Of a stretch of DNA of 64,000 nt, positions 1 through 9,382 are shown piece by piece; position 1 is the first letter of the stretch, and the number at the start of each line of letters is the position of its first letter. The DNA is from Pseudomonadales bacterium (GTDB lineage: Bacteria > Pseudomonadota > Gammaproteobacteria > Pseudomonadales > UBA5862). Where the stretch lies: assembly GCA_024234215.1 (NCBI GenBank), contig JACKOQ010000002.1, forward strand, positions 310,001 to 374,000, written 5' to 3'. Below the pieces are notes generated by a model, which had not been told where the DNA came from, did not search any database, and saw nothing but the letters and a program-made list of their open reading frames with translations. Both the position numbers and the translations under genes were made by a program.

Positions 1-692
1 CCGGCGAAGCCACCACCGCCTTCATCGACCAGCATCTGGGCGATGAGCCGAGCCTGCACCCCTTCAAGCCCGGCGCCCTCGAACTGGGACTGGCTGCGGC
101 CATCCGCTACCTGCAGCAGGGGGCGAAGATCGCCCACCGCCCCGGACTGGCAGGCTGGCGCAATGCGCAGCGGCAACTGAACCGCTACCGCTTCGAGCTG
201 GGGGAAGAGACGCTCGAAGTGTCGCTGAAGGTCGCCGGCAACCTCGAAAACCAGCTCAGCTTCACGGTGTCGACGGCCAGCGGCGAGTCACTCGCCATCG
301 ACCGGATCACGCTCGACGGCGAGCGCTGCCACTATCAGCTGAATGGTGTGCTCAACCGCCTGCACTACTTCATCCGCGACCGGGAGATCTACCTCGACAC
401 CGCACACGGCAACCTCAAACTGATCGATCGCACGCTCAAGGAACCCGAAGAGGCCGATCTGGCCGGCAGCGGCAAGATCGCTGCGCCGCTCGATGGCACG
501 GTGATCGCCGTCAACGTCAAACCGGGTGACCGGGTTGCCAAGGGCGACATCGTGGTGGTGCTCGATGCGATGAAGATGGAGCATCAACTGCGCAGCGACG
601 TCGACGGCGTGGTCGCCGCAGTCTCGGTCAGCGAGCGGGCCCAGGTGAAGATTCGGCAGATTCTGGCCGAGGTCACCCCCGACGAGGAGTGA
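1..692 (+). CDS. Biotin-dependent acyl-CoA carboxylase alpha subunit, C-terminal part (methylcrotonyl-CoA carboxylase-like)
   Basis: The reading frame is open from base 3 to the TGA at 690-692, so only the last 229 codons lie in the window. The visible N-terminal end (motif TAFIDQH) resembles the end of the biotin carboxylase region of 3-methylcrotonyl-CoA carboxylase. A beta-rich linker follows, then a biotinyl domain with the lysine motif AMKMEH about 45 residues from the end. The full protein would carboxylate biotin and pass CO2 to a partner carboxyltransferase, probably in leucine or acyclic-terpenoid breakdown. The beta subunit and other pathway genes would lie to the left, outside the window. 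Propionyl- or geranyl-CoA carboxylase cannot be excluded from this fragment. Confidence 0.85.
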   Translation, partial: GEATTAFIDQHLGDEPSLHPFKPGALELGLAAAIRYLQQGAKIAHRPGLAGWRNAQRQLNRYRFELGEETLEVSLKVAGNLENQLSFTVSTASGESLAIDRITLDGERCHYQLNGVLNRLHYFIRDREIYLDTAHGNLKLIDRTLKEPEEADLAGSGKIAAPLDGTVIAVNVKPGDRVAKGDIVVVLDAMKMEHQLRSDVDGVVAAVSVSERAQVKIRQILAEVTPDEE

Positions 693-794
693 CACGCCCC
701 GCGCAGGATGGCAGGGCAACCGGCACAGCTGCCCTGCGCGGCCCCTCGCCCGGCAATCCACTGCTGCCCGGCCACTGCTTCACGCGCGTCCGCC

Positions 795-823
795 TTGGCC
801 CGCGAACGATAAAGGCGGATAAT
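795..823 (+). promoter_or_regulatory. Candidate sigma-70 promoter for mfd
   Basis: TTGGCC at 795-800 and GATAAT at 818-823 are separated by exactly 17 bp, about 100 bp upstream of the mfd start. The gap at 693-918 holds nothing else that I recognise. Confidence 0.4.
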
Positions 824-918
824 CGCCGCCAGCCAAGGCCTGCCGCCGCGCCCCCCACGGTGGCGGCGACTGGGCCTGTGACCCATCCGCCCGCTCCCTC
901 CTGCCTGCTCTGACCAAG

Positions 919-3900
919 ATGACACCTTTTGCTGCTCTGCTCGACAGGCTGCCCACCCGGGCAGCCGAACGGCTGGCGATCGCCCCATTGCCGGGCGCGC
1001 TGCCGAGTCTGCTGATCGCCCAGCTGGCCGCCGCGCATGAACGGCTCATTCTGGTGGTCACCATCGACAGTGACGAGGCGATGCGCATCGAGGCCGAACT
1101 GCGCTTCTTACTCGCCGCCCAGCCGCAGGTGCCAGTGCTGACCTTTCCCGACCGGGAGACCCTCCCCTACGACAACTTCTCGCCGCATCAGGAGATCATC
1201 TCCCAGCGTCTGTCACTGCTCTACCAGTTGCCACAGATCAGACGAGGCGTGCTGGTCATCGCGCTGCCCACCCTGATGCAGCGGCTGCCACCCACCCACT
1301 TCCTGCAGGGCCACCATCTGCAACTGCACACCGGGCAGACCTTCTCGATCGAGCGGATGCGCCAGCAGCTCGACGCCGCCGGTTACCGGGCGGTGGAGAA
1401 TGTCTACGAGCATGGCGAGTTCGCCGTGCGCGGTGCGATCTTCGACCTCTATCCGATGGGCAGCAGCAGCCCCTACCGCATCGAACTGCTGGATGACGAG
1501 ATCGAATCACTGCGCACCTTCGATGCCGAAAGCCAACGCACCACCGCCAGGGTCGACCGGGTGGAGCTGCTGCCGGCACGCGAATTTCCACTCGACGGCG
1601 CCGGCATCGCCACCTTTCGCCGCCGCTGGTATGAATTTTTCGATGTCACCCCCAAGGAGTCGCCGATCTTCGGCGACATCAACCAGGGGATCGCGCCACC
1701 CGGCGTAGAATACTATCTACCGCTGTTCTTCGATGAGAGCGCGACCCTGTTCGACTATCTGGCGACCTTGAGCCTGGTGGTCACCATCGGCGAACCGATC
1801 CGCGCCGCCCAGCAGTTCTGGCAACAGGTCGGCAACCGTTACGACGAGCTGCGCCATGACCGCGAGAAGCCACTGCTGCCGCCTGCCGAGCTGTTTCTGC
1901 CACCCGATGTGCTGACTGAACGGCTGAACCAATTCCCGCAACTGCAACTGCACGGCACCGCGCTCGGCTCCGGAAAAGCGGAGATCCAGCACGATGGCCC
2001 GGCGCTGCCCGACCTCACGATCGATGCCAAGGCCAAACACCCACTGACCAAGGTACAGACGTTCCTGCACAACGACGTCAGTCGGCTGCTCTTCGTCGCC
2101 GAATCGCCGGGCCGTGCCGAGGCGCTGACCGAACTGCTGAAAAAGGCTGCGCTGCGCCCGGCACCGAGTGCCGGCTGGGAGGCGTTCGTCACCGGCGAAG
2201 CCCCCTGTGCCATCACCGTGGCGCCGATCGAGCGCGGCCTCTGGCTGAAGGAGCAGGGCATCGCGCTGGTGACCGAGGCAGAACTTTTTGGCCGCCAGTT
2301 GGTACAGCGCAGAAAAAAGGGCCGCGAGAGCGACCAGAGCGACTGGATCTTCAAGAACCTGGCCGAGCTGAGCACCGGCGCGGCGGTGGTGCACATCGAC
2401 CATGGTGTGGGGCGCTATCAGGGACTGGTCACATTGAGCGTCGACAACCAGGTCAGCGAATTTCTGATGCTGGAGTATGCCGGCGGTGACAAGCTCTATG
2501 TACCGGTGGCCTCGCTGCAACTGATCTCGCGCTACAGCGGCGCCGATGATGCCCACCTGCCGCTGCACCGGCTCGGCAGTGATCAGTGGGGCAAGGCCAA
2601 ACGCAAGGCGGCCGAGAAGATTCGCGACGTCGCCGCCGAACTGCTCGACATCCATGCCCGCCGTGCCGCCCGTGCCGGCCATGCCTGTCGGCTCGACGAC
2701 GAAGATTATCGTCGCTTCTGTGCCGACTTCCCGTTTGAAGAGACCCCGGACCAGCAGCGGGCGATCGATGCCGTCATCGCCGACATGCTGGCTGCCAAGC
2801 CGATGGACCGGCTGATCTGTGGCGATGTCGGTTTCGGCAAGACCGAGGTGGCCATGCGGGCTGCCTTCATCGCGCTGGCCAACCACCGGCAGGTCGCCAT
2901 TCTGGTGCCAACCACCCTGCTGGCCCAACAGCACTTCGAAAGTTTCCGCGACCGCTTCGTCGACTGGCCGATACGGATCGAGCTGCTGTCACGCTTTCGC
3001 ACCGCGCGCGAACAGCAGGCCGCACTCGCCGGGATGGCCGATGGCCGGGTCGACATCATCATCGGCACGCACAAGTTGCTGCAGCCCGAGGTGAAGTTCA
3101 AACAGCTGGGGCTGATCATCATCGACGAGGAGCACCGCTTCGGCGTGCGGCACAAGGAGCGGCTGAAGGCATTGCGCGCCGAGGTCGACATCCTCACGAT
3201 GACCGCCACACCGATTCCTCGCACCCTGAACATGGCCATGTCGGGGATGCGCGACATCTCGATCATCACCACCGCGCCGGCACGGCGGCTGTCGGTCAAG
3301 ACCTTCGTCTGCCGCAAGTCGGCCAGCATCATCCGCGAGGCGGTGACCCGCGAGATTCAGCGTGGTGGCCAGCTCTTCTATCTGCACAACGAAGTCAAGA
3401 GCATCGACAAGGCAGCACGCGAGCTGCAGGAGTTGGTGCCGCAGGCCAGGGTCATCATTGCCCATGGACAGATGAGCGAGCGCGAGCTGGAGCAGGCGAT
3501 GGCCGATTTCCAGCACCGTCGCTTCAACGTGCTGGTCTGCAGCACCATCATCGAAACCGGCATCGACATTCCCAATGCCAACACCATCCTGATCGAGCGG
3601 GCCGACCGGTTCGGCCTGGCACAGCTGCACCAGCTGCGTGGCCGGGTCGGCCGTTCCCACCATCAGGCCTACGCCTACCTGCTGGTGCCCGATCGTGAGG
3701 CCCTGACCCCCGATGCCACCAAACGGCTGGCGGCGATTCAGGAGGCCGACACCCTGGGGGCCGGCTTCATGCTGGCCAGCCACGATCTGGAGATTCGCGG
3801 CGCCGGCGAGCTGCTGGGCGAAGATCAGAGCGGACACATCGGCGAGATCGGCTTCACCCTCTACATGGAGATGCTCGAACGCGCCGTCGCCACCCTGCGC

Positions 3901-4398
3901 GAAGGCAAGGTCTATGATCCGGAACAGCCATTGGCCAGCGGGCTGGATGTCAACCTGCGCGGGGTGCCAGCACTGATTCCCGAGGAGTACCTGCCCGACG
4001 TGCATGGCCGGCTGGTGCTCTACAAGCGCATCGCCAGTTGCCGCTCCGATGCGGCACTGCGCGAATTGCAGGTGGAGATGATCGACCGCTTCGGCCTGCT
4101 GCCGATGCAGATCAGGAACCTGTTCGCCATCAGCGCGCTCAAGCTGCGCTGCACGGCGCTGGGTATCATCCGACTCGAAGCCGGTGGCAGTGGCGGCAGC
4201 CTCGAATTCGATGTCAAAACCCCGATCGACCCGCTAACCCTGGTGCGCCTGGTGCAGCGCGACCCGGCCCGTCATCAGCTGCGTGGTGCCACCACCCTCA
4301 AATTCAGCTGGCAGCAGGCCAACCCCGATGCCCAGCAACGGCTGCTGGAAATCGAAGCTCTGCTGGCCACGCTGGCGGGGGAGATGCCATCGGCCTGA
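919..4398 (+). CDS. mfd: Transcription-repair coupling factor Mfd
   Basis: The 1159-residue protein has the usual length for Mfd. An N-terminal UvrB-like region is followed by the CarD-like RNA polymerase-interacting domain (motif VVHIDHGVGRYQG near residue 485). A RecG-like translocase follows, with Walker A GDVGFGKTEVA near 634 and the DEEH box near 735, then the C-terminal TRCF domain. Mfd removes RNA polymerase stalled at template-strand lesions and recruits UvrA. The ATG at 919 is the natural start (MTPFAALLDRLP). The gene stands alone and its codon use matches its neighbours. Long open frames on the opposite strand are shadows. Confidence 0.97.
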   Translation: MTPFAALLDRLPTRAAERLAIAPLPGALPSLLIAQLAAAHERLILVVTIDSDEAMRIEAELRFLLAAQPQVPVLTFPDRETLPYDNFSPHQEIISQRLSLLYQLPQIRRGVLVIALPTLMQRLPPTHFLQGHHLQLHTGQTFSIERMRQQLDAAGYRAVENVYEHGEFAVRGAIFDLYPMGSSSPYRIELLDDEIESLRTFDAESQRTTARVDRVELLPAREFPLDGAGIATFRRRWYEFFDVTPKESPIFGDINQGIAPPGVEYYLPLFFDESATLFDYLATLSLVVTIGEPIRAAQQFWQQVGNRYDELRHDREKPLLPPAELFLPPDVLTERLNQFPQLQLHGTALGSGKAEIQHDGPALPDLTIDAKAKHPLTKVQTFLHNDVSRLLFVAESPGRAEALTELLKKAALRPAPSAGWEAFVTGEAPCAITVAPIERGLWLKEQGIALVTEAELFGRQLVQRRKKGRESDQSDWIFKNLAELSTGAAVVHIDHGVGRYQGLVTLSVDNQVSEFLMLEYAGGDKLYVPVASLQLISRYSGADDAHLPLHRLGSDQWGKAKRKAAEKIRDVAAELLDIHARRAARAGHACRLDDEDYRRFCADFPFEETPDQQRAIDAVIADMLAAKPMDRLICGDVGFGKTEVAMRAAFIALANHRQVAILVPTTLLAQQHFESFRDRFVDWPIRIELLSRFRTAREQQAALAGMADGRVDIIIGTHKLLQPEVKFKQLGLIIIDEEHRFGVRHKERLKALRAEVDILTMTATPIPRTLNMAMSGMRDISIITTAPARRLSVKTFVCRKSASIIREAVTREIQRGGQLFYLHNEVKSIDKAARELQELVPQARVIIAHGQMSERELEQAMADFQHRRFNVLVCSTIIETGIDIPNANTILIERADRFGLAQLHQLRGRVGRSHHQAYAYLLVPDREALTPDATKRLAAIQEADTLGAGFMLASHDLEIRGAGELLGEDQSGHIGEIGFTLYMEMLERAVATLREGKVYDPEQPLASGLDVNLRGVPALIPEEYLPDVHGRLVLYKRIASCRSDAALRELQVEMIDRFGLLPMQIRNLFAISALKLRCTALGIIRLEAGGSGGSLEFDVKTPIDPLTLVRLVQRDPARHQLRGATTLKFSWQQANPDAQQRLLEIEALLATLAGEMPSA

Positions 4399-4517
4399 CC
4401 CGACTGCCGAGGCGGCTGTCCGCTAGGTGGCAAGGCACGGAAAATGCTAAGGCTCCTGTATAATCGGCCGTTTAAAACGCGTGTCCAAGCAGTCATTCGT
4501 CCCGTCACGGAGCCGTC

Positions 4518-5435
4518 ATGTCAGGAACCATCACCTCACCCCCCGCCTGGTTCAGCAATGCAGTTGCCGCCCCCTACGAAGACCACTTCATCGAGGTCGA
4601 GGGGTGCCGGATCCACTACCTGCACTGGGTCGACCCGGAACGGGCCCAAAAGCCAGGCCTGTTGTTCGTCCATGGGGGTGGCGCACATGCCCACTGGTGG
4701 AGCTTCATTGCCCCGTTCTTTCGTGACACCCACTCTGTCGCCGCCATCGACATCAGCGGCATGGGCGACAGCGGGCACCGCGAGGCGTACCCCCCTGCCA
4801 CCTATGCCCGTGAACTGATCTCGGTCTGCGAAGCGGCCGGCTTTGGCAATGATGCCGTCATTGTCGCCCACAGCTTCGGCGGCTTCGGCACCATCAAGAC
4901 CGGCTTTCTCTATCCCGATCGCCTGAAAGGCATCATGATCGTCGACACTGTGGTGATGTCACCCGAGACCTTTGAGAAACGAGACGAAACCAGCACGCCA
5001 TTCCGGCCGAAAAAGACCTATCCCGACATCGAGACCGCACTTAGCCGCTTCCGTCTGCTGCCCGAACAGCCCTGTGCCAATCACTACATCATCGACCACA
5101 TTGCCCGTCATTCGCTGATGCCGGTCGAAGGTGGCGTGATGTGGAAGTTCGACCACGAATTCAACACCAAGATGGACTACCGCGAACTGGTCGAGGACAT
5201 TCCCCGGCTGCGCTGCAAACGGGTGGTGATCCATGGCGCCGAAAGCATCTTCTTCAACTCCAAGGCAACTGCCTGGATGCAGCAGCTCTACGGTCCCGAG
5301 GTGCCTTTCATCGCGGTGCCGCGCGCGCAGCACCACGTCTTTCTCGATGAACCGCTGGCCTTCATCGAGACCGTGCGCGGCGTCCTGACCGATTGGGACG
5401 CGCAGGCCACCCCGCGCAGCGCCAACGCCGGTTGA
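4518..5435 (+). CDS. Alpha/beta hydrolase
   Basis: The 305-residue protein has the alpha/beta hydrolase fold: an HGGGAHAHWW oxyanion-type loop near residue 52, a nucleophile elbow (VAHSFGG) near 117 with the likely catalytic serine, and a late histidine in AQHHVFL near 275. It has no signal peptide, so it is probably cytoplasmic. The substrate cannot be told; esterases, epoxide hydrolases and meta-cleavage product hydrolases share this layout. A TATAAT box at 4459-4464, about 50 bp upstream, is a plausible -10 element although no good -35 is visible. The following aroQ-pheC gene starts just after its stop codon, so the two may be cotranscribed. Confidence 0.85.
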   Translation: MSGTITSPPAWFSNAVAAPYEDHFIEVEGCRIHYLHWVDPERAQKPGLLFVHGGGAHAHWWSFIAPFFRDTHSVAAIDISGMGDSGHREAYPPATYARELISVCEAAGFGNDAVIVAHSFGGFGTIKTGFLYPDRLKGIMIVDTVVMSPETFEKRDETSTPFRPKKTYPDIETALSRFRLLPEQPCANHYIIDHIARHSLMPVEGGVMWKFDHEFNTKMDYRELVEDIPRLRCKRVVIHGAESIFFNSKATAWMQQLYGPEVPFIAVPRAQHHVFLDEPLAFIETVRGVLTDWDAQATPRSANAG

Positions 5436-5440
5436 ACGCC

Positions 5441-6763
5441 TTGTCCGGCGCGCTCCCGGCAACTGCCTGCCGGCCGTTCAGATGGCTGCTGCAGGCCGCA
5501 CTCCTTGGCCTGCTCTGCTGCGCGTCACTGCACGCAGCGGAACCGCCGCTGCGTGCACTCTATGGGCTGGTCGATGAGCGGCTGGAACTGATGAAAGCCG
5601 TTGCACTCTACAAGCGGGCCCATCAGCTTCCAGTCGAGGATCTCAAGCGCGAGCAGGCGATCATCGATCGGGTTGCCAGCGATGCCGGACAGCTCGACCT
5701 CGACCCGACCACCACCCAAGCCTTTTTCCAGGCGCAGATGGAGGCAGGTAAACAGCTTCAGCACGGTTGGTTGCAGCGGTGGCAGCAGCAGCCTCCTCAG
5801 GGATTGGAGGTGGTCGATCTGGCCAAGGAGATTCGGCCACGACTGGATCAAATCAACAGCCGGATGTTGGTCGCTCTGAAGGCTGCTCTGCCGACATTGA
5901 TCGAAGTTGATCTCTACGCGGCACACCAGGCGCAGTTCAATCGGCAGGTCGATGCCGAACTGCTGAGCGACACCGACCGACAGGCGCTTCTCACCCCGCT
6001 GCTGGCGGTCAGAGCAACCAGCGCCGCCACGGCCTACAGCCGGCTCGATCAAATCATTGCGCGTGGTTATCTGCGGATCGGCACCACCGGCGACTATCCA
6101 CCGTTCAGCGAATGGCGCCAGGCGGACAATGGCTTTGCCGGCATCGACATCGAGCTGGCACGGGAGCTGGCCAAAAGCCTGGGGGGGGTAGAGGCGCGAT
6201 TTGTACGCACTTCCTGGCCACAATTGAGCAGCGATCTGCTGGCAAACCGCTATGACCTTGCGATGAGCGGTGTCAGCATCACGCTGGCGCGGCAGCAGAT
6301 CGGGCTCTTTTCGCAGCGCTACCACCTCGGCGGCAAGACGCCGATCGCCCGCTGTTCTGAGCGCGAACGCTTCTCAAGCCTTGAAAGGATCGATCAACCG
6401 GGCATCGAGGTGATCGTCAACCCGGGTGGCACCAACCAGCAGTTTGCCGAAACCAACCTGAAACGGGCCACCCTGATCCGCCACCCCGACAACAACACCA
6501 TCTTCGATGAGATCATTCAGGGGCGGGCGGACGTGATGATCACCGATGACATCGAGGTCACACTGCAAAGTCGCAAACACCCGGAACTCTGTCCCACCAT
6601 GCCGGGCAGCACCCTAAACAAGAGCGCCAAGGGCATCCTGCTGCCACGTGATCCAATCCTGAAGGCCTATATCGACACTTGGCTCGAGCAGATGCGGCTG
6701 GACGGCAAGATCGACCGTCTGTTCATCGAACATCTGGGCAGTGCACCAGTCACAGCGCCCTGA
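5441..6763 (+). CDS. Periplasmic chorismate mutase (AroQ-gamma)-cyclohexadienyl dehydratase (PheC) fusion
   Basis: About 440 residues with two enzyme modules. After a hydrophobic signal peptide (ending near SLHAAEPP), residues of roughly 30-190 are all-helical and match secreted AroQ-gamma chorismate mutase (LVDERLELMKAVALYK, then DLKRE). Residues of roughly 200-440 are a periplasmic binding-protein fold of the PheC type (RIGTTGDYPPF, later NPGGTNQQF and ITDDIE). Together they would convert chorismate to prephenate and then to phenylpyruvate (or arogenate to phenylalanine) in the periplasm. No ATG is available; I chose TTG at 5441 because the signal peptide follows directly. TTG at 5393 is an alternative that would overlap the upstream gene. 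Confidence 0.85.
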   Translation: MSGALPATACRPFRWLLQAALLGLLCCASLHAAEPPLRALYGLVDERLELMKAVALYKRAHQLPVEDLKREQAIIDRVASDAGQLDLDPTTTQAFFQAQMEAGKQLQHGWLQRWQQQPPQGLEVVDLAKEIRPRLDQINSRMLVALKAALPTLIEVDLYAAHQAQFNRQVDAELLSDTDRQALLTPLLAVRATSAATAYSRLDQIIARGYLRIGTTGDYPPFSEWRQADNGFAGIDIELARELAKSLGGVEARFVRTSWPQLSSDLLANRYDLAMSGVSITLARQQIGLFSQRYHLGGKTPIARCSERERFSSLERIDQPGIEVIVNPGGTNQQFAETNLKRATLIRHPDNNTIFDEIIQGRADVMITDDIEVTLQSRKHPELCPTMPGSTLNKSAKGILLPRDPILKAYIDTWLEQMRLDGKIDRLFIEHLGSAPVTAP

Positions 6764-6943
6764 TGGAGGGGCTTTTTCTTATTCTTGCGCAAGATTCAGG
6801 CAGCAACAGACAGCACAAGGCTGATCTGCACTGGGTGACGCAGCACATGAAGCGCACGAATGGATGACACCGAATTCGAGCCGAAATTCGCACTCAAAAA
6901 AGATGTCTGCCCGAAATTGGGCCACGTCAGACCTCGTCAGCAG

Positions 6944-6978
6944 CCGCAGGGCTCCTTTGAGCTTAAAGTGCCCTGCGG
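6944..6978 (-). terminator. Hairpin downstream of the RRM gene
   Basis: CCGCAGGGC at 6944-6952 pairs perfectly with GCCCTGCGG at 6970-6978, with a small inner stem in the loop. It lies about 60 bp past the stop codon of the minus-strand RRM gene. No T-run follows, so it may be an mRNA-stabilising hairpin rather than a true intrinsic terminator. The rest of the gap 6764-7036 shows nothing I recognise. Confidence 0.35.
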
Positions 6979-7036
6979 ACTGAACTGATCTGCTTCACCA
7001 TCGAACCCTGCCGACGGCGAAGCAGGACGGGTATGC

Positions 7037-7345
7037 TCAGAAACGGTCCCGACGGGGTGGACGGCCAGCGCCCGCGCCCCCGCCAAAGCCGCCACCGCCG
7101 TTTTCACGCGGACGGGCTTCGTTGACGCGCAGGTTGCGGCCTTCGATCGGACGATCATTGAGCGACTTGATGGCGGTTTCGGCTTGGCCTTTATCAGCCA
7201 TCTCCACGAAACCAAAGCCTTTCGACTGGTTCGTGGCCCGGTCAATGATCACATTTGCGGACCGCACCTCACCAAATTCAGCAAACAGTTCACGCAACTG
7301 ATCGCTGCTGAATTTATAAGGGAGGTTTCCAACGTAGATATTCAT
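7037..7345 (-). CDS. RRM-domain RNA-binding protein
   Basis: The 102-residue protein is a single RNA recognition motif with a short Gly/Arg-rich tail. RNP2 (IYVGNL) lies at residues 3-8 and RNP1 (KGFGFVEM) near 42-49, with the aromatic residues that stack on RNA bases. Such single-RRM proteins of proteobacteria and cyanobacteria bind single-stranded RNA and are often cold-responsive. The target is unknown. The gene is monocistronic. The AT-rich leader upstream and the palindrome at 7426-7447 could bear on its regulation. Confidence 0.9.
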   Translation of the reverse strand: MNIYVGNLPYKFSSDQLRELFAEFGEVRSANVIIDRATNQSKGFGFVEMADKGQAETAIKSLNDRPIEGRNLRVNEARPRENGGGGFGGGAGAGRPPRRDRF

Positions 7346-7751
7346 GCAAAATTCTCATCAAAAAAACGTGCGTTTGAGCTTCAAGTACACCACCATCCGG
7401 TCGAGCGCACTTACCGGATCATGGCAATTGGCCGGTCATGGCCAATTCTTTTGGAACAGATTCCGCAGGTTGAATGCGCCTGAAAGACCGACTTGACAGG
7501 ATTTTGATCCACTTCGCTGGCGATGCTGTCGAGGTGACGAGAGGGCCGGAACCTGAACTGATCAGGTGGGAACACAGAGCCTCCACGACCATTGATCGCG
7601 GCATGAGAACGAGGGTCTATCGCTGACTGGGCGGTCTTCTCTTCATGATTCAAAGTCGCGGATTGTCCATGACGCCAAATTATATGGATGATTGACAGAC
7701 CTTGCAACCCTCTTCGGCTATTTTTTCATGACAATCCGCAGCACGGCAGGC
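7346..7751. other. Intergenic region with an 8-bp palindrome
   Basis: There is no convincing gene here; the short open frames have no recognisable family. AATTGGCC at 7426-7433 and GGCCAATT at 7440-7447 form a perfect inverted repeat with a 6-bp spacer about 80 bp upstream of the RRM start, so it could be an operator or leader hairpin for that gene. The rest separates it from the 3' end of the ABC transporter operon. Confidence 0.4.
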
Positions 7752-8615
7752 TCAGTGCACCATGCCCCAGCGACGAATGGTGCATTGCTCCAGAATGGAA
7801 AAGAGCCCTTCGAACAGCAAGCCGATGAGCATGATGGCGAGGATTCCGGCATAGACGGTGGGCATCTCCAGATTCTGTTTCGCAGTCATGACGAACCAGC
7901 CCAACCCGCCATTGCCGGAGACCGCGCCCAGCACCATCTCGATCGCGATCAGGGCACGGAAGGCATTGGCCACACCGCCACGGATGCCGGTCATGATCGA
8001 GGGCAGTGAGGCGGGCACCAGAATGCGCAGGGTATAACCCAGCCCATGCAGCCCGATGTTGAGTCCGACCTGCCGCAAGGTGTCAGGCACACTGCGAAAC
8101 CCCTGAAACATCGCCACCGCCACCGGAAACAGGGTTGCCCAGGAGGTGATGAAGACGATCGATGACCAGGAGATGCCGAACCACATCAGCGCCAGCGGAA
8201 AGATCGCCACTGCCGGCAGCGGCGCAAAACCGGAGGTGATGGTGCCGAGCAAGGTTTCGCCGAAACGCAGATTGATCGCCAGGATCACCAGCAGCGTGGC
8301 GATCACGCTGCCGACTGCAAAACCGGTGCAAAGCGCCCGCAGCGACTCCCACAGATGGGCCAGAAGATCGCCTTGCGGAGCCACCATCGCATCGCGCAGG
8401 GCCACGAGGGTGTCGCCGAGGGTGGGGAGCAGCAGCGGCGCATTCGCCTGGCGGGCGGTGACCTCCCACAGCAGGCAGAGCAGAATCACCACTCCAAGCT
8501 GTCGAACCAGTGGGCGATCGAACAGCCAGTGCCAGGCGCTCCGGGTTATGGCCTCGAGCCCGACGGGCTGACTCTGCTGCTCGACGATGTAGTGCGGGCG
8601 TGGAGCCGAATTCAT
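7752..8615 (-). CDS. ABC transporter permease, NitT/TauT (SsuC) type
   Basis: The 287-residue protein has about six membrane segments and the binding-protein-dependent permease signature, including the coupling-helix region (TLRILVPASLPSIMTGIRGG). It forms the inner-membrane channel of a nitrate/sulfonate/taurine-type importer. Its ATG overlaps the stop codon of the upstream ATPase gene (TGATG at 8617-8613), which indicates translational coupling. The substrate is unknown, and no sulfonatase or nitrate genes lie nearby to suggest one. Confidence 0.9.
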   Translation of the reverse strand: MNSAPRPHYIVEQQSQPVGLEAITRSAWHWLFDRPLVRQLGVVILLCLLWEVTARQANAPLLLPTLGDTLVALRDAMVAPQGDLLAHLWESLRALCTGFAVGSVIATLLVILAINLRFGETLLGTITSGFAPLPAVAIFPLALMWFGISWSSIVFITSWATLFPVAVAMFQGFRSVPDTLRQVGLNIGLHGLGYTLRILVPASLPSIMTGIRGGVANAFRALIAIEMVLGAVSGNGGLGWFVMTAKQNLEMPTVYAGILAIMLIGLLFEGLFSILEQCTIRRWGMVH

Positions 8616-9373
8616 CAGTTGGACTCCTGTTCCAGATCACCGCTGTCGGCATGGATCAGCCGGGAGATGGTCTGGGTCAACTCCTGAGATGAAACTCTGC
8701 CGGGGTCGAGCAGCGCCTTGATCTGCCCGGGGTGGGGTGAGAGCACCAAGATGGCGCTGCCCAGCTTGACCGCCTCGGGAATGTCGTGGGTGACGAACAG
8801 CAGCGTGGTGCCGGTCTGCCGTTGCAGTTGCAGCAGTTCATCCTGCAGGCGGCTGCGGGTCAGCGCATCGAGCGCCGAGAAGGGCTCATCGAGCAGCAGC
8901 ATGACCGGCTCGACCGCCAGCGCGCGGGCAATGGCGACCCGCATCTTCATGCCGCCGGAGAGCTGATGCGGATAGAGGTCGAGCGCACGGCTCAGGTCGA
9001 CCTTGTCCAGAAAGGCCCTGGCCCGCTCGCGGGCCTCGCCCTTGGCCACACCGTTGCGCAGCAGCGGGTAGGCGACATTGTCCAGCACCCGCTTCCACGG
9101 CAGCAACTGGTTGGCATCCTGCCAGACCACCATGCGGTCGATGCCGGGCGCGGTGACCGACTTGCCATCGAGCTCGATCTGCCCCGATCTGGGGCGCAAA
9201 AAACCGGCAATCGCCTTGAGCAAGGTCGATTTTCCACAGCCGGAACGGCCGAGGATGATGAAGCGGTCGCCACGCCGGATGTCGAAGCTGACCCGATGCA
9301 GCACCGGCATCGCATTGTTTCCAGCCCCATACACGAGGGTCAGATCACGCACTGTCAGCAGCGGCGCGCTCAT
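8615..9373 (-). CDS. ABC transporter ATP-binding protein, NitT/TauT type
   Basis: The 252-residue nucleotide-binding subunit has Walker A GRSGCGKST near residue 42, signature LSGGM near 138, Walker B MLLLDEPF near 158 and the switch histidine in FVTHD near 195. The spacing fits the SsuB/TauB family. It powers the importer formed with the adjacent permease and binding protein. The start codon lies 9 bp after the binding-protein stop, so the three genes form one operon in the order binding protein, ATPase, permease. Confidence 0.92.
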   Translation of the reverse strand: MSAPLLTVRDLTLVYGAGNNAMPVLHRVSFDIRRGDRFIILGRSGCGKSTLLKAIAGFLRPRSGQIELDGKSVTAPGIDRMVVWQDANQLLPWKRVLDNVAYPLLRNGVAKGEARERARAFLDKVDLSRALDLYPHQLSGGMKMRVAIARALAVEPVMLLLDEPFSALDALTRSRLQDELLQLQRQTGTTLLFVTHDIPEAVKLGSAILVLSPHPGQIKALLDPGRVSSQELTQTISRLIHADSGDLEQESN

Positions 9374-9382
9374 GGCCGCCCC

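Noticed and set aside
1717..2934. 405-codon minus-strand open frame inside mfd
   Set aside because: It is antisense to a well-supported gene in GC-rich DNA, with no family resemblance.
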